From NCBI GenBank assembly GCA_050084985.1, contig JBITNC010000001.1, positions 83,576,001 through 83,640,000 of the forward strand: 64,000 bases of DNA. Reading direction: 5' to 3'. A program made the translations under genes and the position numbers. Every line of letters begins with the position of its first letter. The stretch's first letter is position 1. Positions 22,753 to 34,699 of this stretch are shown here, one piece after another. This stretch comes from Nageia nagi. Taxonomy: Eukaryota > Pinophyta. Under the pieces are notes generated by a model. The model had not been told where the DNA came from and did no database searches. It saw only the letters and a list, made by a program, of their open reading frames with translations.

Positions 22753-24780
22753 GGCATAACCCCTAATAAATTTAAAATGGACTTTGCTAAAGATGATTTT
22801 GAAAATTTAAATGAAGAAAACTTTTTTAATACATCTAAAAATGATGATTTTTATGTTATTCCTACAAATATTAGATCTATAAAAGGACTAATGGATCATA
22901 TTTATAGAATAGAATATTTTTGTTACTAACAATGCTGAGGCTATTATGAATATTTTGATAAAATATGAGCTATTAGAGTTAGATCCTAGCACTTCACTTT
23001 TGTTGGATTCTTTGTTTCAATATGAAAATGTACGTTCATCAAAATATATGGTGTCTATCAATAAAAAGCAGAGTATCAATGCCATACATGATTGTTTCCA
23101 CATCATTCATTCTATAGAAATGAAACCTCTTGATGTTCTTAAAATAGTACCAATTGATGATAATATAGTACATGATAATGAAGCTTTGGTACCCTAGGTA
23201 GATATTGATAAACAATATTAAATAAGTACTCTCAATAATTACATATATCATGATAATGGTAAGAATATTGTAACTAAAATTGGAAAAACTTGAAAATGTA
23301 TGTGATCAAGTTAATACTTTAATTAATAAAGCTTATGAAAAGAAACCTAATTGGACTCAAGAGGAACATGAATTAAGATTGATATTCTAATAGAGGCTTA
23401 GGAGTTGGATACCTTTCAAAAAGCTACTAATGACAAATAATTAGATTTTATTCTTTGAACTATTAGACAATATAGAACAACAAACCAGTAAAATTGATCC
23501 CTTCTTGAAATTAAAACAAACCAAATTAAAGAAAGAGTCTCAAATATCTATTCTACAACCTATGGCTTCACCTTCTCTATAAAATAATATTATTCCTCCA
23601 TAATTCCCACTACAGTCCCCACATACTTGTCAACCTTTAGTTCACTCTCCTTCAACACCCATAATATCACCTCTATAACCCATTGTCCAATCTTTTGTTG
23701 CACAAACTGCTCCTATGCCTCCATCTAATTCTACTACTACATTACATGAAAGGGTTTCCAAAATTGAATAATCATTTTATAATGATGGTGATGATTTCTT
23801 ACTTTGTCTAAAATATCCTTCTAGTGATAGAATTGCTTCTATAGTTTATACTAATAAAAAGAGTATTAAATTTACAAAATTTAATGGTTTTCAAGATCCA
23901 AAAATGTATGTTAGAAAATAACAAGAGGAATCTATTGAATTTCTACATGAATATTATATGCTTACAAAATTATTTTCAAGCAACTTGAAAGATGCATTAA
24001 AGTGGTATTTTTCCCTTTCTAAAAGACCATTGATAAATATGAAGATCTTGCTTTACAATTAATTGCTAATTACAAATATAATATTCAAGATAAAAGTAAG
24101 TTCAAATATTTATGCAAAGTTAAGAGAGTACAATCTCAATCTCAATCTTTAATTGATTTTATGAAAATATAGAAAAAAATTACAAATATAGTTACTACTA
24201 TTGAACAAGATTTAAAAGATACTTTTGTAGCTACTTTGTTACCTATGTTTAAATTAGAGGTACTTAATCATGATGATATATACTTGGGAAATATGATTGA
24301 TAAACTTCTTAGGATCCTTGCATCTTAACAAACTATAAAGAGCTTCAAAATGCCAACAATACAAAGGTAAAGGCTTATGTACATCTCCAACACAAGTAGC
24401 AACAATGGTAAGCACATGTAAAAGGTCATTTCAACCTAAAAGAAAATATACTAAGTTAAATGAAAGTGTTGATAATATCTTAAATATCTTGCTAGATAAA
24501 GATATTATTGAGTTTCCATTAATAGTTTAGAATCACTTTTTAAATGGCATTGCTAAAAATTATAGATTTGAAGAATTTTGCAATTATCATAGAATGCCAT
24601 GACACCTAAGTAAAATTTTTAGGGATTTAAGAAACATCATACATGATTTCATTGATAAAAAAGCTATCTAAATATATGATACTCTAAATCAAGAAGAGAG
24701 TGATATCAAACCTATTTATTCTATTAATAGCTAGCTTGGAATTTTTATAGATCCTTTGCCAAGATTGAATCAATAGCCTA
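22753..24780 (+). pseudogene. Outer element H gag, main part
   Basis: The gag continues after the Copia insertion with NKFKMDFAKDDF and the domain shared with element D (LIKYELLELDPS, SLFQYENVRSSKYMVS). A Pro/Ser-rich linker (about 23560-23740) leads to the Retrotrans_gag core: KFTKFNGFQDPKMYVRK (about 23870) and DALKWYFSLSKRP (about 23990-24030), then YLCKVKRVQ-type wording near 24110. A zinc knuckle with CNYHRM lies at about 24578. Stops and frameshifts abound. After about 24780 coding similarity ends. Confidence 0.75.
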
Positions 24781-25139
24781 GATGATGTATTGTAATGGTA
24801 AGTACCCTAAATTATTTTTAATATAATTTCTCTAATAGATGTAAGTCAAAACATTGTAAATAGTCAACTGTAAGATACAAAGGAGCTTTTCCAAAAAAAT
24901 GATAACACTCGATTTCAAAGAATAAAAAGTGCTAACACTATTAAAGACTATTTGTACATCATTGGCTCTATGTAGTCATCATCTAGATTAGTCCTAATTT
25001 TTGTACCTACATCAATGAACTGTAAGTGGATTCCAAAATCCATCCAAATATGCCATATCATTGGTTAAAATGAAAAATAAAAAAATAATATGTATTATAG
25101 TGTATTTTTATGTTTTTAATTTTTTTGTATTTTTTACAT
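24781..25139. other. Unassigned AT-rich stretch before element E
   Basis: No coding frame is recognised. It ends in a T-rich run and the TSD TACAT (25135-25139) of element E, and continues at 31205. It may be the left part of PMD-bearing element I or the end of H gag. Confidence 0.4.
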
Positions 25140-25215
25140 TGTTGATATGTTTTTTGGTACACCTAGGATTACCTCTAAATGAACTAAAAGCATATATACA
25201 TTTAATTATATGATA
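25140..25215 (-). repeat. Element E 3' LTR, truncated
   Basis: Its first 75 bases follow 30426-30500 closely (TTGGTACACCTAG, TAAATGAACTAAAA, TACATTTAATT), then similarity stops. A deletion must have removed the rest of the LTR together with the polypurine tract and the 5' half of the PMD gene. Confidence 0.7.
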
Positions 25216-25403
25216 AATTTTTGAATTTTATGGATTGAGTTTAGTTTTGAGTTTATACAAGGGATTTAAGTTATTTTGGTATTCTAAGATGAAGATTATT
25301 GAACAAGAGAATCATAAGGCCTATCTCCTATGAAAAAAAAAAGGTTTTTACAAATGTGGTAGGTATTTTGGACCCCTCTATTTCTTTATTTGGCTAAATT
25401 TAC

Positions 25404-26445
25404 ATGGAAATAAGAAAATTAGGCCAAAGTTTGGGTTACCCTAGGATAGAGTATTGGATGGGTAGGGCTAGGTATCTTTTGCATTTAAGATGGCTCTTTG
25501 GATGTGGGAACATGTTTTTAAGCAACCATAGGGGTAAAGGGAATTTTCCCCCAAGTTTTATGGCAATTAGGCTAAGAAAGCCCAACATGGGTACTAACAT
25601 TAGTGTGGGTACTAGTGTGATAGAGTGAGTTATGGGATGGATGCCTCCCTAGGACCATGGATAAGGGAGTGAATTAGACATATCTAACATGGTGGGATGG
25701 AGTAAGTCTTGATACACTATATTCATATGGGTTGGAGTGGTTAGGAGGTTATGGAAGAAGAGGTAGAAGAAGAAAAAGAAGAGGAGGAGGAGGGAGGCAA
25801 TAGGAATTGATGAAAATCCAACACAACATGATGAGAAAGGAGGATGGGATGTTCCCATTGGAATACCCATTATAGATATCCAAAAATAGTTCAAGAATGA
25901 GCTTAGTGATTATATTTATTTTTATACTTGGAATTTAGTTTGCATACAGTAATAATAATATGAGTAATTATGCCATATAAGTTAGTTTGCATACAGTAAT
26001 AATAATATGAGTAATCATGCCATATTTTGATTTTTGTAGATCAAACTAAATTAGACCTAAATTCAGAAAAGGTAGCTTGGATATAGGTTAAGGATACCTT
26101 GGTTAAGTTGAGGGGGGTGAGTAACATAAAGGATTAGGAATTAAATGTACTAAAGGTGCATTTGGAGGACTTGGAGTAGAGCATGGAGACATTACATAAA
26201 ATGCACTAGGATTCCTAGGACTAAAACCTCCTGGAGATGATGGATAATATTTTGGATCAAATTTAGAAGATAGAGGACCTCTTGGGTGAGAATGACCACC
26301 TACAGGCACAACTAGTAGCACTGGAGGATCAATTTGGGCTAAATATGCCAAGTCTTAGAAGGACATTCTCAAAGTCCAAAAGTTTTAGGAGTGCTAGGAG
26401 TCACTATGGTATCAATAGTGATGTTAGTATAGGATACTAACTTAT
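25404..26445 (+). pseudogene. PMD gene 2, 3' half, antisense in element E
   Basis: The PMD core itself is missing, but the C-terminal layout matches gene 1. A Glu-rich stretch (GAAGAAGAGGTAGAAGAAG run, about 25750-25800) is followed by an intron-like region with the acceptor TTTTTGTAG at about 26031-26039. Then comes a coiled-coil frame (VKDTLVKLRG, LNVLKVHLEDLE, LLGENDHLQAQLVALEDQ, about 26080-26330) and a basic Ser/Arg tail (LRRTFSKSKSFRSARS). Several Gln positions are TAG. The open frame 25404-25628 upstream may be part of the same protein but I cannot place it. Confidence 0.6.
25937..26027. repeat. 47-bp tandem duplication before the PMD gene 2 splice acceptor
   Basis: Two copies starting AGTTTGCATACAGTAATAAT at 25937 and 25984 differ at very few bases. 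They fall in the presumed intron, each carrying a possible CAG/GTAATA donor. Confidence 0.85.
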
Positions 26446-27539
26446 GACATGGTTTATGGGAAGTATTTGCTTTTTAAAGATAACGTACTATCTTTTTGGT
26501 AAACAAAATATATATATGCTATTAAATTTTTATGAAATTTGTACAAGAAATGTGTATGGCTTAAATGATTTAATGTTTGTAATTGATTTTAAATTTATCT
26601 AAGTGAAACATATATATGATTAATGGGAAATGAACACTTGTGATTGTTTAGAAATGACTAGGATAGCTTAAAAAAGTTGTTTGGAATATAGGATCTATGT
26701 GCAAAATGTAAATTGAACCTAGTAAGGGAATTACTTTTTTTGGCAAATTAGGGTGTCTGGTTGTGGAAAAATAGGTAAAGGTAGCATAGAGGCATGTATT
26801 TTCATATTTGGGACCAAGAAAAATGAGGTTTCATCATGGTTATGATTAAGGTAACATATGTATAAATGTGGTCCTATACATGCAAGACTAAGGTAAAGAC
26901 TAGATACAAAATGGGATAATGATCAAAGCATTGGGAAAGGTATTTGGAAAAGGAAAGGTTTTGAATGTGCATGAAATGTGTAGAGAAACCCAACATGGGT
27001 GCAAGTGTGATAGATATGAAATGAAGTTGGGCATAACCTCTCCAACATCATATTGATGGGCATAACCTCTCCAACATCAGATTGATCCTCTAGGGATGTA
27101 AAAATAAGAATGGATGATAAAATTTTAAGGAATTAAGAGGTGACCTTGAGAAAAAAACATTTTCAAGATGAATTGAGCCAAGTTTTTCTTAGTAAATGAT
27201 GATAAATACACACAAAATATAGGTTAAGTCCTATAAATGAGAATGGATGACCTAAGGATACTCTTGGCTTCCTAAGATTTGGTAGGAATACCAACATGTG
27301 TGCTGAAGTCAACAACCATGTAGAGCTACAAAATGGAATGAGGAAGTGACTTCTAGTTACTAGTGAATGTCTCCAATGTGGTGGAGATGAATGACTAGTG
27401 AATTGTATCCTAGCACATATGTGAGGATCTATAGGGATTTTGACCACAAAACCAAAATAAAGACACCTATACTAATGTATACATACTACAAAAGTTATAA
27501 ATGACAAAATCAAGAACAACAATATATACCTTTCTACTG
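26446..27539. other. Spacer between PMD gene 2 and gag in element E
   Basis: No coding similarity is seen; the minus-strand ORF 27163-27447 has no recognised family. A short doubled block (GGGCATAACCTCTCCAACATCA) occurs at about 27030-27082. Confidence 0.45.
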
Positions 27540-30360
27540 AGATGGAGAAAAAGTACTCATGAAGTTGATATTTACATTTGATGAATTTGCTTTGACAAAA
27601 TTTAGAAATAGGTTATTGAATATGCCCATAGTCATTTTCTTCTCATGTTAAGGACCTCTTAATGGATATGGCTTATCATTTATCTATTCAAAGGCAACCT
27701 TGTTTTAATTAATGAGGTCCTAAATCTTGTTAAGCAATGCACTACAATATTTTTTTAAGTGCCCCCACTATTGATTATATTCATAAAATTCATCTAATTT
27801 GCATTGCTTTGGTACTCTTGCTATAAAGGATGGTTGAGTTGTAGGCTTTGGTGGTGGAACCAATAATTTTTACTTGATCAAAGCACTTGTGACCTCATAA
27901 ATATCATCATATATAGGTGTAAATATTTTTTCTAAGGAATTTTTGACATTCTATGTAAACTAATTTTTCATCTTTGTCCACTTTATGATTTTCTATTGCT
28001 TCTATTACAAGTGGGTGTGCCTTTTACACTTTGGAAACTATTGGTGCTTCATGAGAATGCTCTTTTTTATTCTGATGTTATCATTGTAGGGGTGATTTAT
28101 CCTATTTTTATTTTGATTATGGTTTCTAATTTAAATATATGATGGTGAAATGCTTTTTTTCTAATAAAGCCTATAGAAATGCATCGAGGTAGGTTATGAT
28201 AATTAACACATTTTGTTACATATTTTGGTTGGAGTGCCTTTAATAAAGCCTTTATATTCATATCATCATCTATTCAAATATTATTAGCTTTTTTCTATCC
28301 AAAATTTGGTAAATTTTTTGATTGAATGTTCTTCTCTCTATCTTATCTTCAATAAGTCACTGAATATAAGCTTCTTTGCAATACAAAGTTAGAAACAATC
28401 ACAAAAGGTATTTTTTAACTATCTAAAGCTATTAATACTACCATGTGGTAATTTGTTGAACCAATCTAAAGCTTAACCTTTTAGAGATAAAGGGAATAAC
28501 TTTGCATACAAATCCTCATCGAAGGTGATTAAGGATGCTTCATCAGAAAAAATGTATGTGTGAAGATATGGATCCACAATACCATCAAACTTTGTAAAAT
28601 TTAGCTCTTTCTTAGAAAGTAGTACCATATTTTTGATTGACATGAATAAAGGGTTTTTGTCTTTACTTCTTTGAGGAGCCAATCCTTAACACTTGGTGAT
28701 TATGTTGACTTATTATTGTATGCCATCTATTCTATCATGGTCTATCATAGGTATTGTAGGTTCCAATGATGAAGGAAGATTGTTAATTGGAATTTTTACC
28801 TTTGCAAGTTTTATTGGTTATTTTGAATATTACCCTTCTTAAAAGGTAGGAAATTGATATATAAGGTTAAATAATTCCAAAATTCCTATTTTATTATTAT
28901 TATCATGGATAATGTTCTACAATGTAGTTGAGACATATCATTCTCTTTCTATGTGAGACATTAATAGCATTTTTTATCTATCACATTTAAGAATTTTTGT
29001 ACATTTGATATCATTCTCTTATCAAGTCCATAAAAGAATGGGATGCATAAATTGAGAAGGTAATTCATCTATTTTTCCCTCTTGATATTTCCTCTCATAT
29101 GTACAAGTATCCTGAATTGATTGCATATTTTTTACCTAAAATATTCCTATTTTATTTGTGTAGTTAGTTTGTACTTTGCAAAATATCCATTTGTAGTATT
29201 CAAAATTTTTAGGAATACTTTAATTTTCTAAGACCTATTCATCAACTGAGTGAAGAAATTTAGTTATGATCATGTTGTCTTAATTTGACCAATCTGGATG
29301 GGGTGTATCAACTTCAACTAGAAGTTTATTGATTTTTTCATATTTTTCAAGATCATCATATTCACATTCATATTCAATAAAAATATTTGTATCATCATTT
29401 GATTTTGTAACCTATTCATCATATCAATTCTATACAACCTAAGTAATGAGGTTATCATCAGCTAGAGCTAAAAGATCAAATTGGGCTTCCTAATGAAGCA
29501 AGTCTTGCAATGTAGTTGGTTGAGCAATCTTGTCACTAACACTATTAATTAAGTCAATGATCTTGCATTGATTTTACTAAGCTAATTTTCTCATAAGAAC
29601 TACTAGTAGAGTTGAAGTTGCTAGTTCTATTTGAGGCTCAATGCCCATACTAAGGTTAGCATCCATGCTGATGTGAGCATATACACTAAATTTAGGAGTG
29701 ATAAATGGTCAGACATTATGCATGCGAACATATCTATTCATGAAGAATCCTAAATTTATGTTCCAAGGTGTAAAAGTTATATAATGAGGAGGAATGTTCT
29801 CCTTAAACCCTTTATGATGCCATAATCTACATTACTTTTCCACTTCTTTATATTCTAGGGCATCAACTACATATGCCTTTTCTTCAACTAGTAATCCACT
29901 AAGGAGTTTGATGAATCAATTATTATTTTCCTTGGAACTCATGATTTTCTTGAATATCTCATCATCACTAAATTAAGCAATGATTTTTTCCTTGGTTGTG
30001 ATAAGAGGTTGCTAATGTGGAGGGGTATGATATCATGTGTTATCTAAAATAACCCTCTTATTTAGTGTCTTAGCTAAATTATCAAAGCTATCTACAAAGC
30101 TCTCCTGATTTGAAGCACTATGAGTAGCTTCCTTGGTTATCTATCCCTATACATTAGTAGATGGTTATTTGGTGCAAATTATTTCACTTCACCTTTGAAC
30201 CACTTTAGATCTACCAATTATTCTTCTCTTTAGAGTCTTTTTAGCTATAGGGTTAGTATTAAGATATTTATTTTCATTACTAGTAACAAAAAATACCTTA
30301 GGGATATAATGTGTAAATAGAACCATTAATAGGTTTAACATTGTAGTAGAAATATAGGTT
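27540..30360 (-). pseudogene. Element E gag remnant
   Basis: On the minus strand an N-terminal domain (from about 30360; NTNPIAKKTLKRRIIGRSK, later EKYEKINKLLVEVDTPHPD) precedes the Retrotrans_gag core. That core is open at 28682-28473 (FTKFDGIVDPYLHTY, EDLYAKLFPLSLKG) and continues with LDWFNKLPHGSINSF. A zinc-knuckle relic reading CKLDEFYEYNQWGH and LKKYC lies near 27740-27800. Stops interrupt most segments. The long N-terminal domain is like that of H gag in position. Confidence 0.7.
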
Positions 30361-30425
30361 TGAACATAATTTTATTCTAACACTAACTAAGAGAAAGGAA
30401 AAACCATAAATAGTGGGTTTAAACA

Positions 30426-31204
30426 TGTTGATATGTATTTTGGTACACCTAGTATTACCTTTAAATGAACTAAAAACATATGTACATTTAATTGTATGAT
30501 AAACCTAAGCTATTTAACTCATATAAACATACATGAATAATGGAATTCAATAATGTAACAACAATATAATGAAATTAAAATGATGTAAAGATTGTAAAAC
30601 ATAACTACATGCACTAAAGAGAAAGGAATTGAGTGAAAGATAAATACTTATGTGTTCTTCCCTATGTTGAGGTTGATTATATGATGGATGAAATTGTTGA
30701 ATAAGGCTGACCTTGTTGTGTAAACCCAATGGCCAAATGCAAAATAAATACTAACATAAGTTCCATTCTTAAAGAGCTTAGTATAGGCATGGACCTTAGC
30801 ATGGGCACTAATGATCTTAAATAATAATATAAAATATGATGATAAGTCAAATTGAGCATATGATCATGGAAGTACATGACATATATTTTTTGAAATGATA
30901 ACAAGATTCTATTCTCAATAGGTGATGTTTAGAAACATCCAAGTGTAGGGTACCAGCTATCAAGATGTAATCTTCACATGCTTATCCTAGGTTAGAGATA
31001 CTTATTTTTATATTAGGCATGATTCACCATTTTACCCCTTGTGTGAAGGTAGTATCTGACCTAGTGTACCTAACATAAAACATAAGAACACAACCTAAGA
31101 AATATGTGATAATATGATAAAATATGACCTAATGTGATTAAAATATGTATGTAACTTCCACCTAAATAGTATTGTGTTAAGGGAACCACTTTTAGGTATC
31201 AACA
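30426..31204 (-). repeat. Element E 5' LTR (779 bp)
   Basis: On the plus strand it runs from TGTTGATATGTATTTTGG to TTTTAGGTATCAACA. Its reverse complement matches the element A LTR at both ends and inside. No TGGTGAACC primer site abuts it; the neighbouring bases read TGTTTAAACCCAC on the minus strand, so the site is changed or lost. Confidence 0.85.
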
Positions 31205-31737
31205 TACATAGTTTTAAGATTATATGCATGCTTCGTTATGTGACTAGGTTGTTCTTCTTCAATTTGTCTATGATTTCTTTTAAAAATTTGTAAAATTTTA
31301 AATCATGGATGCCATAAAAATATTGTTAGAGCATCCATATTATGCATTTCTAAGGAAAAAAGAAAATAAGAATGCAATATATTTTTATCATTTGTAATAA
31401 AATATTTTAAACGTATGTCATAAGGTTTTACATTCATTTGTTAAGAAAAACTTAGGCATGTTTTCAATAAAAAGATTTTTACCAAATTTGTTAATATTTT
31501 ATGATATTTAAATATGTACTTTGTTTTTGTAGTTTTAATTTTCTATCATGAGTTTTATGTATTAGTTATATTTATGATGTATGGTAGTAGTCTACCTCTA
31601 AGAAATAATTCATGAAACTATTAATAAATAAAAAGCAAAACATCCATAACCAAATAAAAATAGTGATACATAAATATTTGAACAAAATAAATGACTATAT
31701 ATATATATATATATATGATCAAAATACATTTGTACAT
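31205..31737. other. AT-rich stretch 3' of PMD gene 4
   Basis: No coding frame is seen. A (TA)n run of about 24 bases lies at 31693-31718. It continues the sequence left of element E and leads into the C-terminal end of PMD gene 4. Confidence 0.5.
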
Positions 31738-31823
31738 CAAGAGTGGATCCCCATGCTACCACTACCACTCCCACTCTCTACCCTATAGTACTTATGAGAC
31801 CTATTATATAAAGACATGCCTAG
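31738..31823 (-). pseudogene. PMD gene 4, C-terminal tail (separated by element F)
   Basis: On the minus strand the frame reads SLYNRSHKYYRVESGSGSGS and ends MGIHS-stop near 31738. The Ser/Gly-rich tail parallels that of PMD gene 1. Insertion of element F at 31824 cut it from the rest of the gene, which resumes at 39959. Confidence 0.6.
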
Positions 31824-32549
31824 TGTTATAACTAAAATAAAAATAATTAGGGTTATTTACAAAATAATTAAATTCACCAATTAACTATGAAAATTAGGAA
31901 ATTGATGAAATGAAAGATGAAAATGATCTAATTAGCCTTGACCTATCAAAACTATATTAACAAAAGATACAAACCTATACTTTACCTATGATAATGATTG
32001 AGGGTGAAATTAAATTGAAAGAGGAAGAATGATGAGCTTCCTTGAAATACAAAGCCACAATCTAAAATCAAACCAATAGTATTACTAGAAACCTAATGAT
32101 AACACCCAATTATCATTCTCAAATATCTCACCCTTTCACTCAAGGTTGATGTTCCACCTTTGATATGTCGAATCTCGATCATGAAGGGATGAAAGATTTT
32201 AGGAATATAGAAGTCATAGTAGAACAAAGTCCAAAGATCATAGGTGGAACTAAGAAACATTGATCAAGATTGACATAATTATATTTCAACCTATCAAGGA
32301 TTCAATATTATGTCACATCGTATCATATATTTGATCATGCATGACCCTTCCATATTTATAGGCAATAGGTCTATTGCTAAGGCTACTCCTTAGGCTTATT
32401 TTGATGTTAAGTTGACTTGTTACCATAATATATAAAGGTAGATGAGAGTGCACATAGGAAAGAGCATTTATTTAATAAATTAAATAAAATATTTCAAATA
32501 TCTAAAAAGGTATTTTAATTAAATCAAAATTTTATTTTAGGTGTTAACA
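31824..32549 (-). repeat. Element F 3' LTR
   Basis: On the plus strand it runs from TGTTATAACTAAAATAAAAA to TTTTAGGTGTTAACA. Shared blocks with 39230-39958 include AATTCACCAATTAACTATGA and AAGAGCATTTATTTAATAAA. Confidence 0.85.
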
Positions 32550-32565
32550 GATGCCCCACTTTGAA
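32550..32565 (-). promoter_or_regulatory. Element F polypurine tract
   Basis: The minus-strand sequence TTCAAAGTGGGGCATC abuts the LTR and is identical to those of elements C and G. Confidence 0.8.
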
Positions 32566-34699
32566 TATGTTTTGATGCTTTTGAGATAAAAGAAAACCAA
32601 AGCATGAATTCAAAGTATGACAAAAAAGTAAGAAGATACTCCCTAAATAGTTGTGACATGGTGGGAGCTTTGGATGCCCTAATTTTTGCATATGTTATGC
32701 TCCCTCTTTGAATTGGTTGTGACATACTACACCTCATATCATAGGAGAAATCTAAGGTAAAGAAAAAGGTACTTGAAAGAGCTTAAAAAAGAAATGTTTT
32801 ACATAATATATCTCAAATATAAACATTAAACATCATGATATAAAAAGTATGATATGAAAGTAAACCTATCCTTAGTGATTTACCCATAAAGATGAAATGA
32901 AGATGATAAGCAATATAGATTGATCAGGTTGGTTTCTCAAGCCACCATGTTTCCATGGATTTTGATATGAATTGACCCTTCTTTACAAGGTCATTAAAGG
33001 ATAAGAATGATCAGCTTGGTTACCCAAGCTACCATGTTTCCATGGATTTTCTAATAAGAGTCCCCCTTCCTTACCAAGAAAACCAATGATATGAATGACC
33101 AACTTGGTTCTCCAAGACACTATCTTTCCATGGATTTGCTGATAATAGTACCCCTTTCTTACAAAGGAGGCCAATAATAAGTAATAATATGATATGAAAA
33201 TATTTTGGCCATGTGATAAGCATTTGGTATGATAAGCATGCATGAAAGTAATGTTTTGACAAGCAATTATTAAGAAAAATATGATATGTGTGATAAGCAA
33301 TATATATGATAAGTTATGCAATTTTTATTGCAACATATATTAATAATCAATTATGTTCATTGATAAGCAATTGATAAGATATGCAATCGAGCATTGGACA
33401 AGCAATTTTATAGATACAACATTATCTAAAATATCTTAACAATAAATACTGATAAGCATAATAATGACATGCATCTTATGACATAAAAAATAGGAAAATA
33501 TCATTTTTGAAATGCATTTAATATGTTTTGAAACATGATATGTTATATAGAATAAGGGTCCATATTGTTTTTTATCAGCCATAAATGAAAAGCATAATAT
33601 ATTTTTTCATATTTAAGTGCATGAATGAAGTACGAAGAAGAAAACACACTTTAAATTATTAGTATAACCTAGCAATGGTGATAAGAACATGGCATCATCA
33701 TCAGGATAAGAAAATATTTTTTTAAAAAGGAAAATTTTGATAGGTATGTGCCATATCCATGAGGTAAAAAAGAGTAACAATTTTTAAGAACACAACAAGT
33801 AACACAAAATTTGATGATCAATTTATTTTAATTTTGACCAATTTTCCCCAAAGGGAATTTTTGATAATTTACATTTTATTCTAGAGAATGATAAACAAAA
33901 TTTAGGTATCAAATTTTCCAAGAAATGGGGATATGAACCTAGCAGTAGCATTGGAATGGAGCAAAGTTGCATGATTAAAGACATAGAAGGGTGTCAAGCA
34001 TAAGAGCTCATATGAGCAAGTGATCGGTTGATGATAAAAAGAGATTTAGTTTAGGTTGATTGATAAGGATTACTAATCAATTTTAAAAAGGGGTTTCCAA
34101 TTTGATTATAGGTAGAATTGGGTTTCATTTATGCATTCCTAATCTTGCAATTAGAGCTCTAATGTATAAATTTCTAGGTGTCCGTCTTGATTATGGAGGG
34201 ATTACGATGCTCTATAGACTTAGTTATTATGTTGATTAGTGATATAGCTCACCAGATAACTTTTCAACAAGGCCACTAGTCAATAGTTATTCATTCTTCT
34301 TTGGAGGGACATTAGGTACCAAAACTTATCTCATATTCTTGGTGTATGCAATGTTTAGAAGATTTTTGACTATTCAATTTTTCAAATTAGGCTAGCTTTT
34401 ACCAAATTTGGAAAATTTCTAAACATAGGGAAAAAAAATGTGGGGCTAGTTTTTTATGTGTATGGGGGGAATGGGATAGGTTTTTAACATACAATCTGGG
34501 TTAAGGCTTATGGGTATCTAAAAATGATGGAAAATATGGTTAAAATAGGGTGGCACCATTAGGATCCTAGCATTGCTACTAGGATCATTTTTCTAGGAAA
34601 ATAGCAAAATGATAAACATATGGGCTTAACAGATAAAATGCAATTAAAATTTATGAAAAAAAATCATGAAAGTAAAAGAACAACATGAAGAGCATAAAT
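32566..34699. other. Element F 3' untranslated region with twin-hairpin repeats
   Basis: No gene is recognised. Three units about 88 bp apart (cores 32926-32958, 33013-33045, 33102-33133) each hold two adjacent hairpins; in element sense the middle one reads CCATG-GAAA-CATGG, then AGCTTGG-GTAA-CCAAGCT. From 33180 to 33480 the short word GATAAGCA recurs many times. The overlapping minus-strand ORFs 32983-33321 and 33071-33262 just read through these repeats. Confidence 0.6.

Larger units (their letters stand above)
6681..22757 (+). mobile_element. Element B: Ty1/Copia retrotransposon with TSD GGCAT, itself interrupted twice
   Basis: Short LTRs at 6686-6855 and 22587-22752 are flanked by the identical 5-bp TSD GGCAT (6681-6685 and 22753-22757). 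A primer binding site, a polypurine tract, and gag, protease, integrase, RT and RNase H in Copia order lie between. Two later elements break it: C at 9350-16533 inside the gag zinc knuckle and D at 19086-21666 after the RT active site. Without these the element would be about 6.3 kb. It inserted into the gag of outer element H. Confidence 0.85.
25140..31204 (-). mobile_element. Element E: gag-only Gypsy element with antisense PMD gene, TSD TACAT
   Basis: The ends TGTTGATATG at 25140 and GTATCAACA at 31204 are flanked by the identical 5-bp TSD TACAT (25135-25139 and 31205-31209). The right LTR is complete; of the left LTR only about 75 bases remain. Gag lies on the minus strand and the 3' half of a PMD gene on the plus strand, with no pol. 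The LTR family is that of pol-bearing element A. Confidence 0.8.

Noticed and set aside
30400-30425. Primer binding site of element E
   Set aside because: The bases next to the LTR do not contain TGG at the right place or the TGGTGAACC core seen in the other elements.
31693-31718. (TA)n run as a matrix or origin signal
   Set aside because: It is an ordinary microsatellite with no supporting context.
32983-33321. 112-aa minus ORF as a possible gene in element F
   Set aside because: It runs through the twin-hairpin tandem repeats, and the overlapping second frame is equally open.
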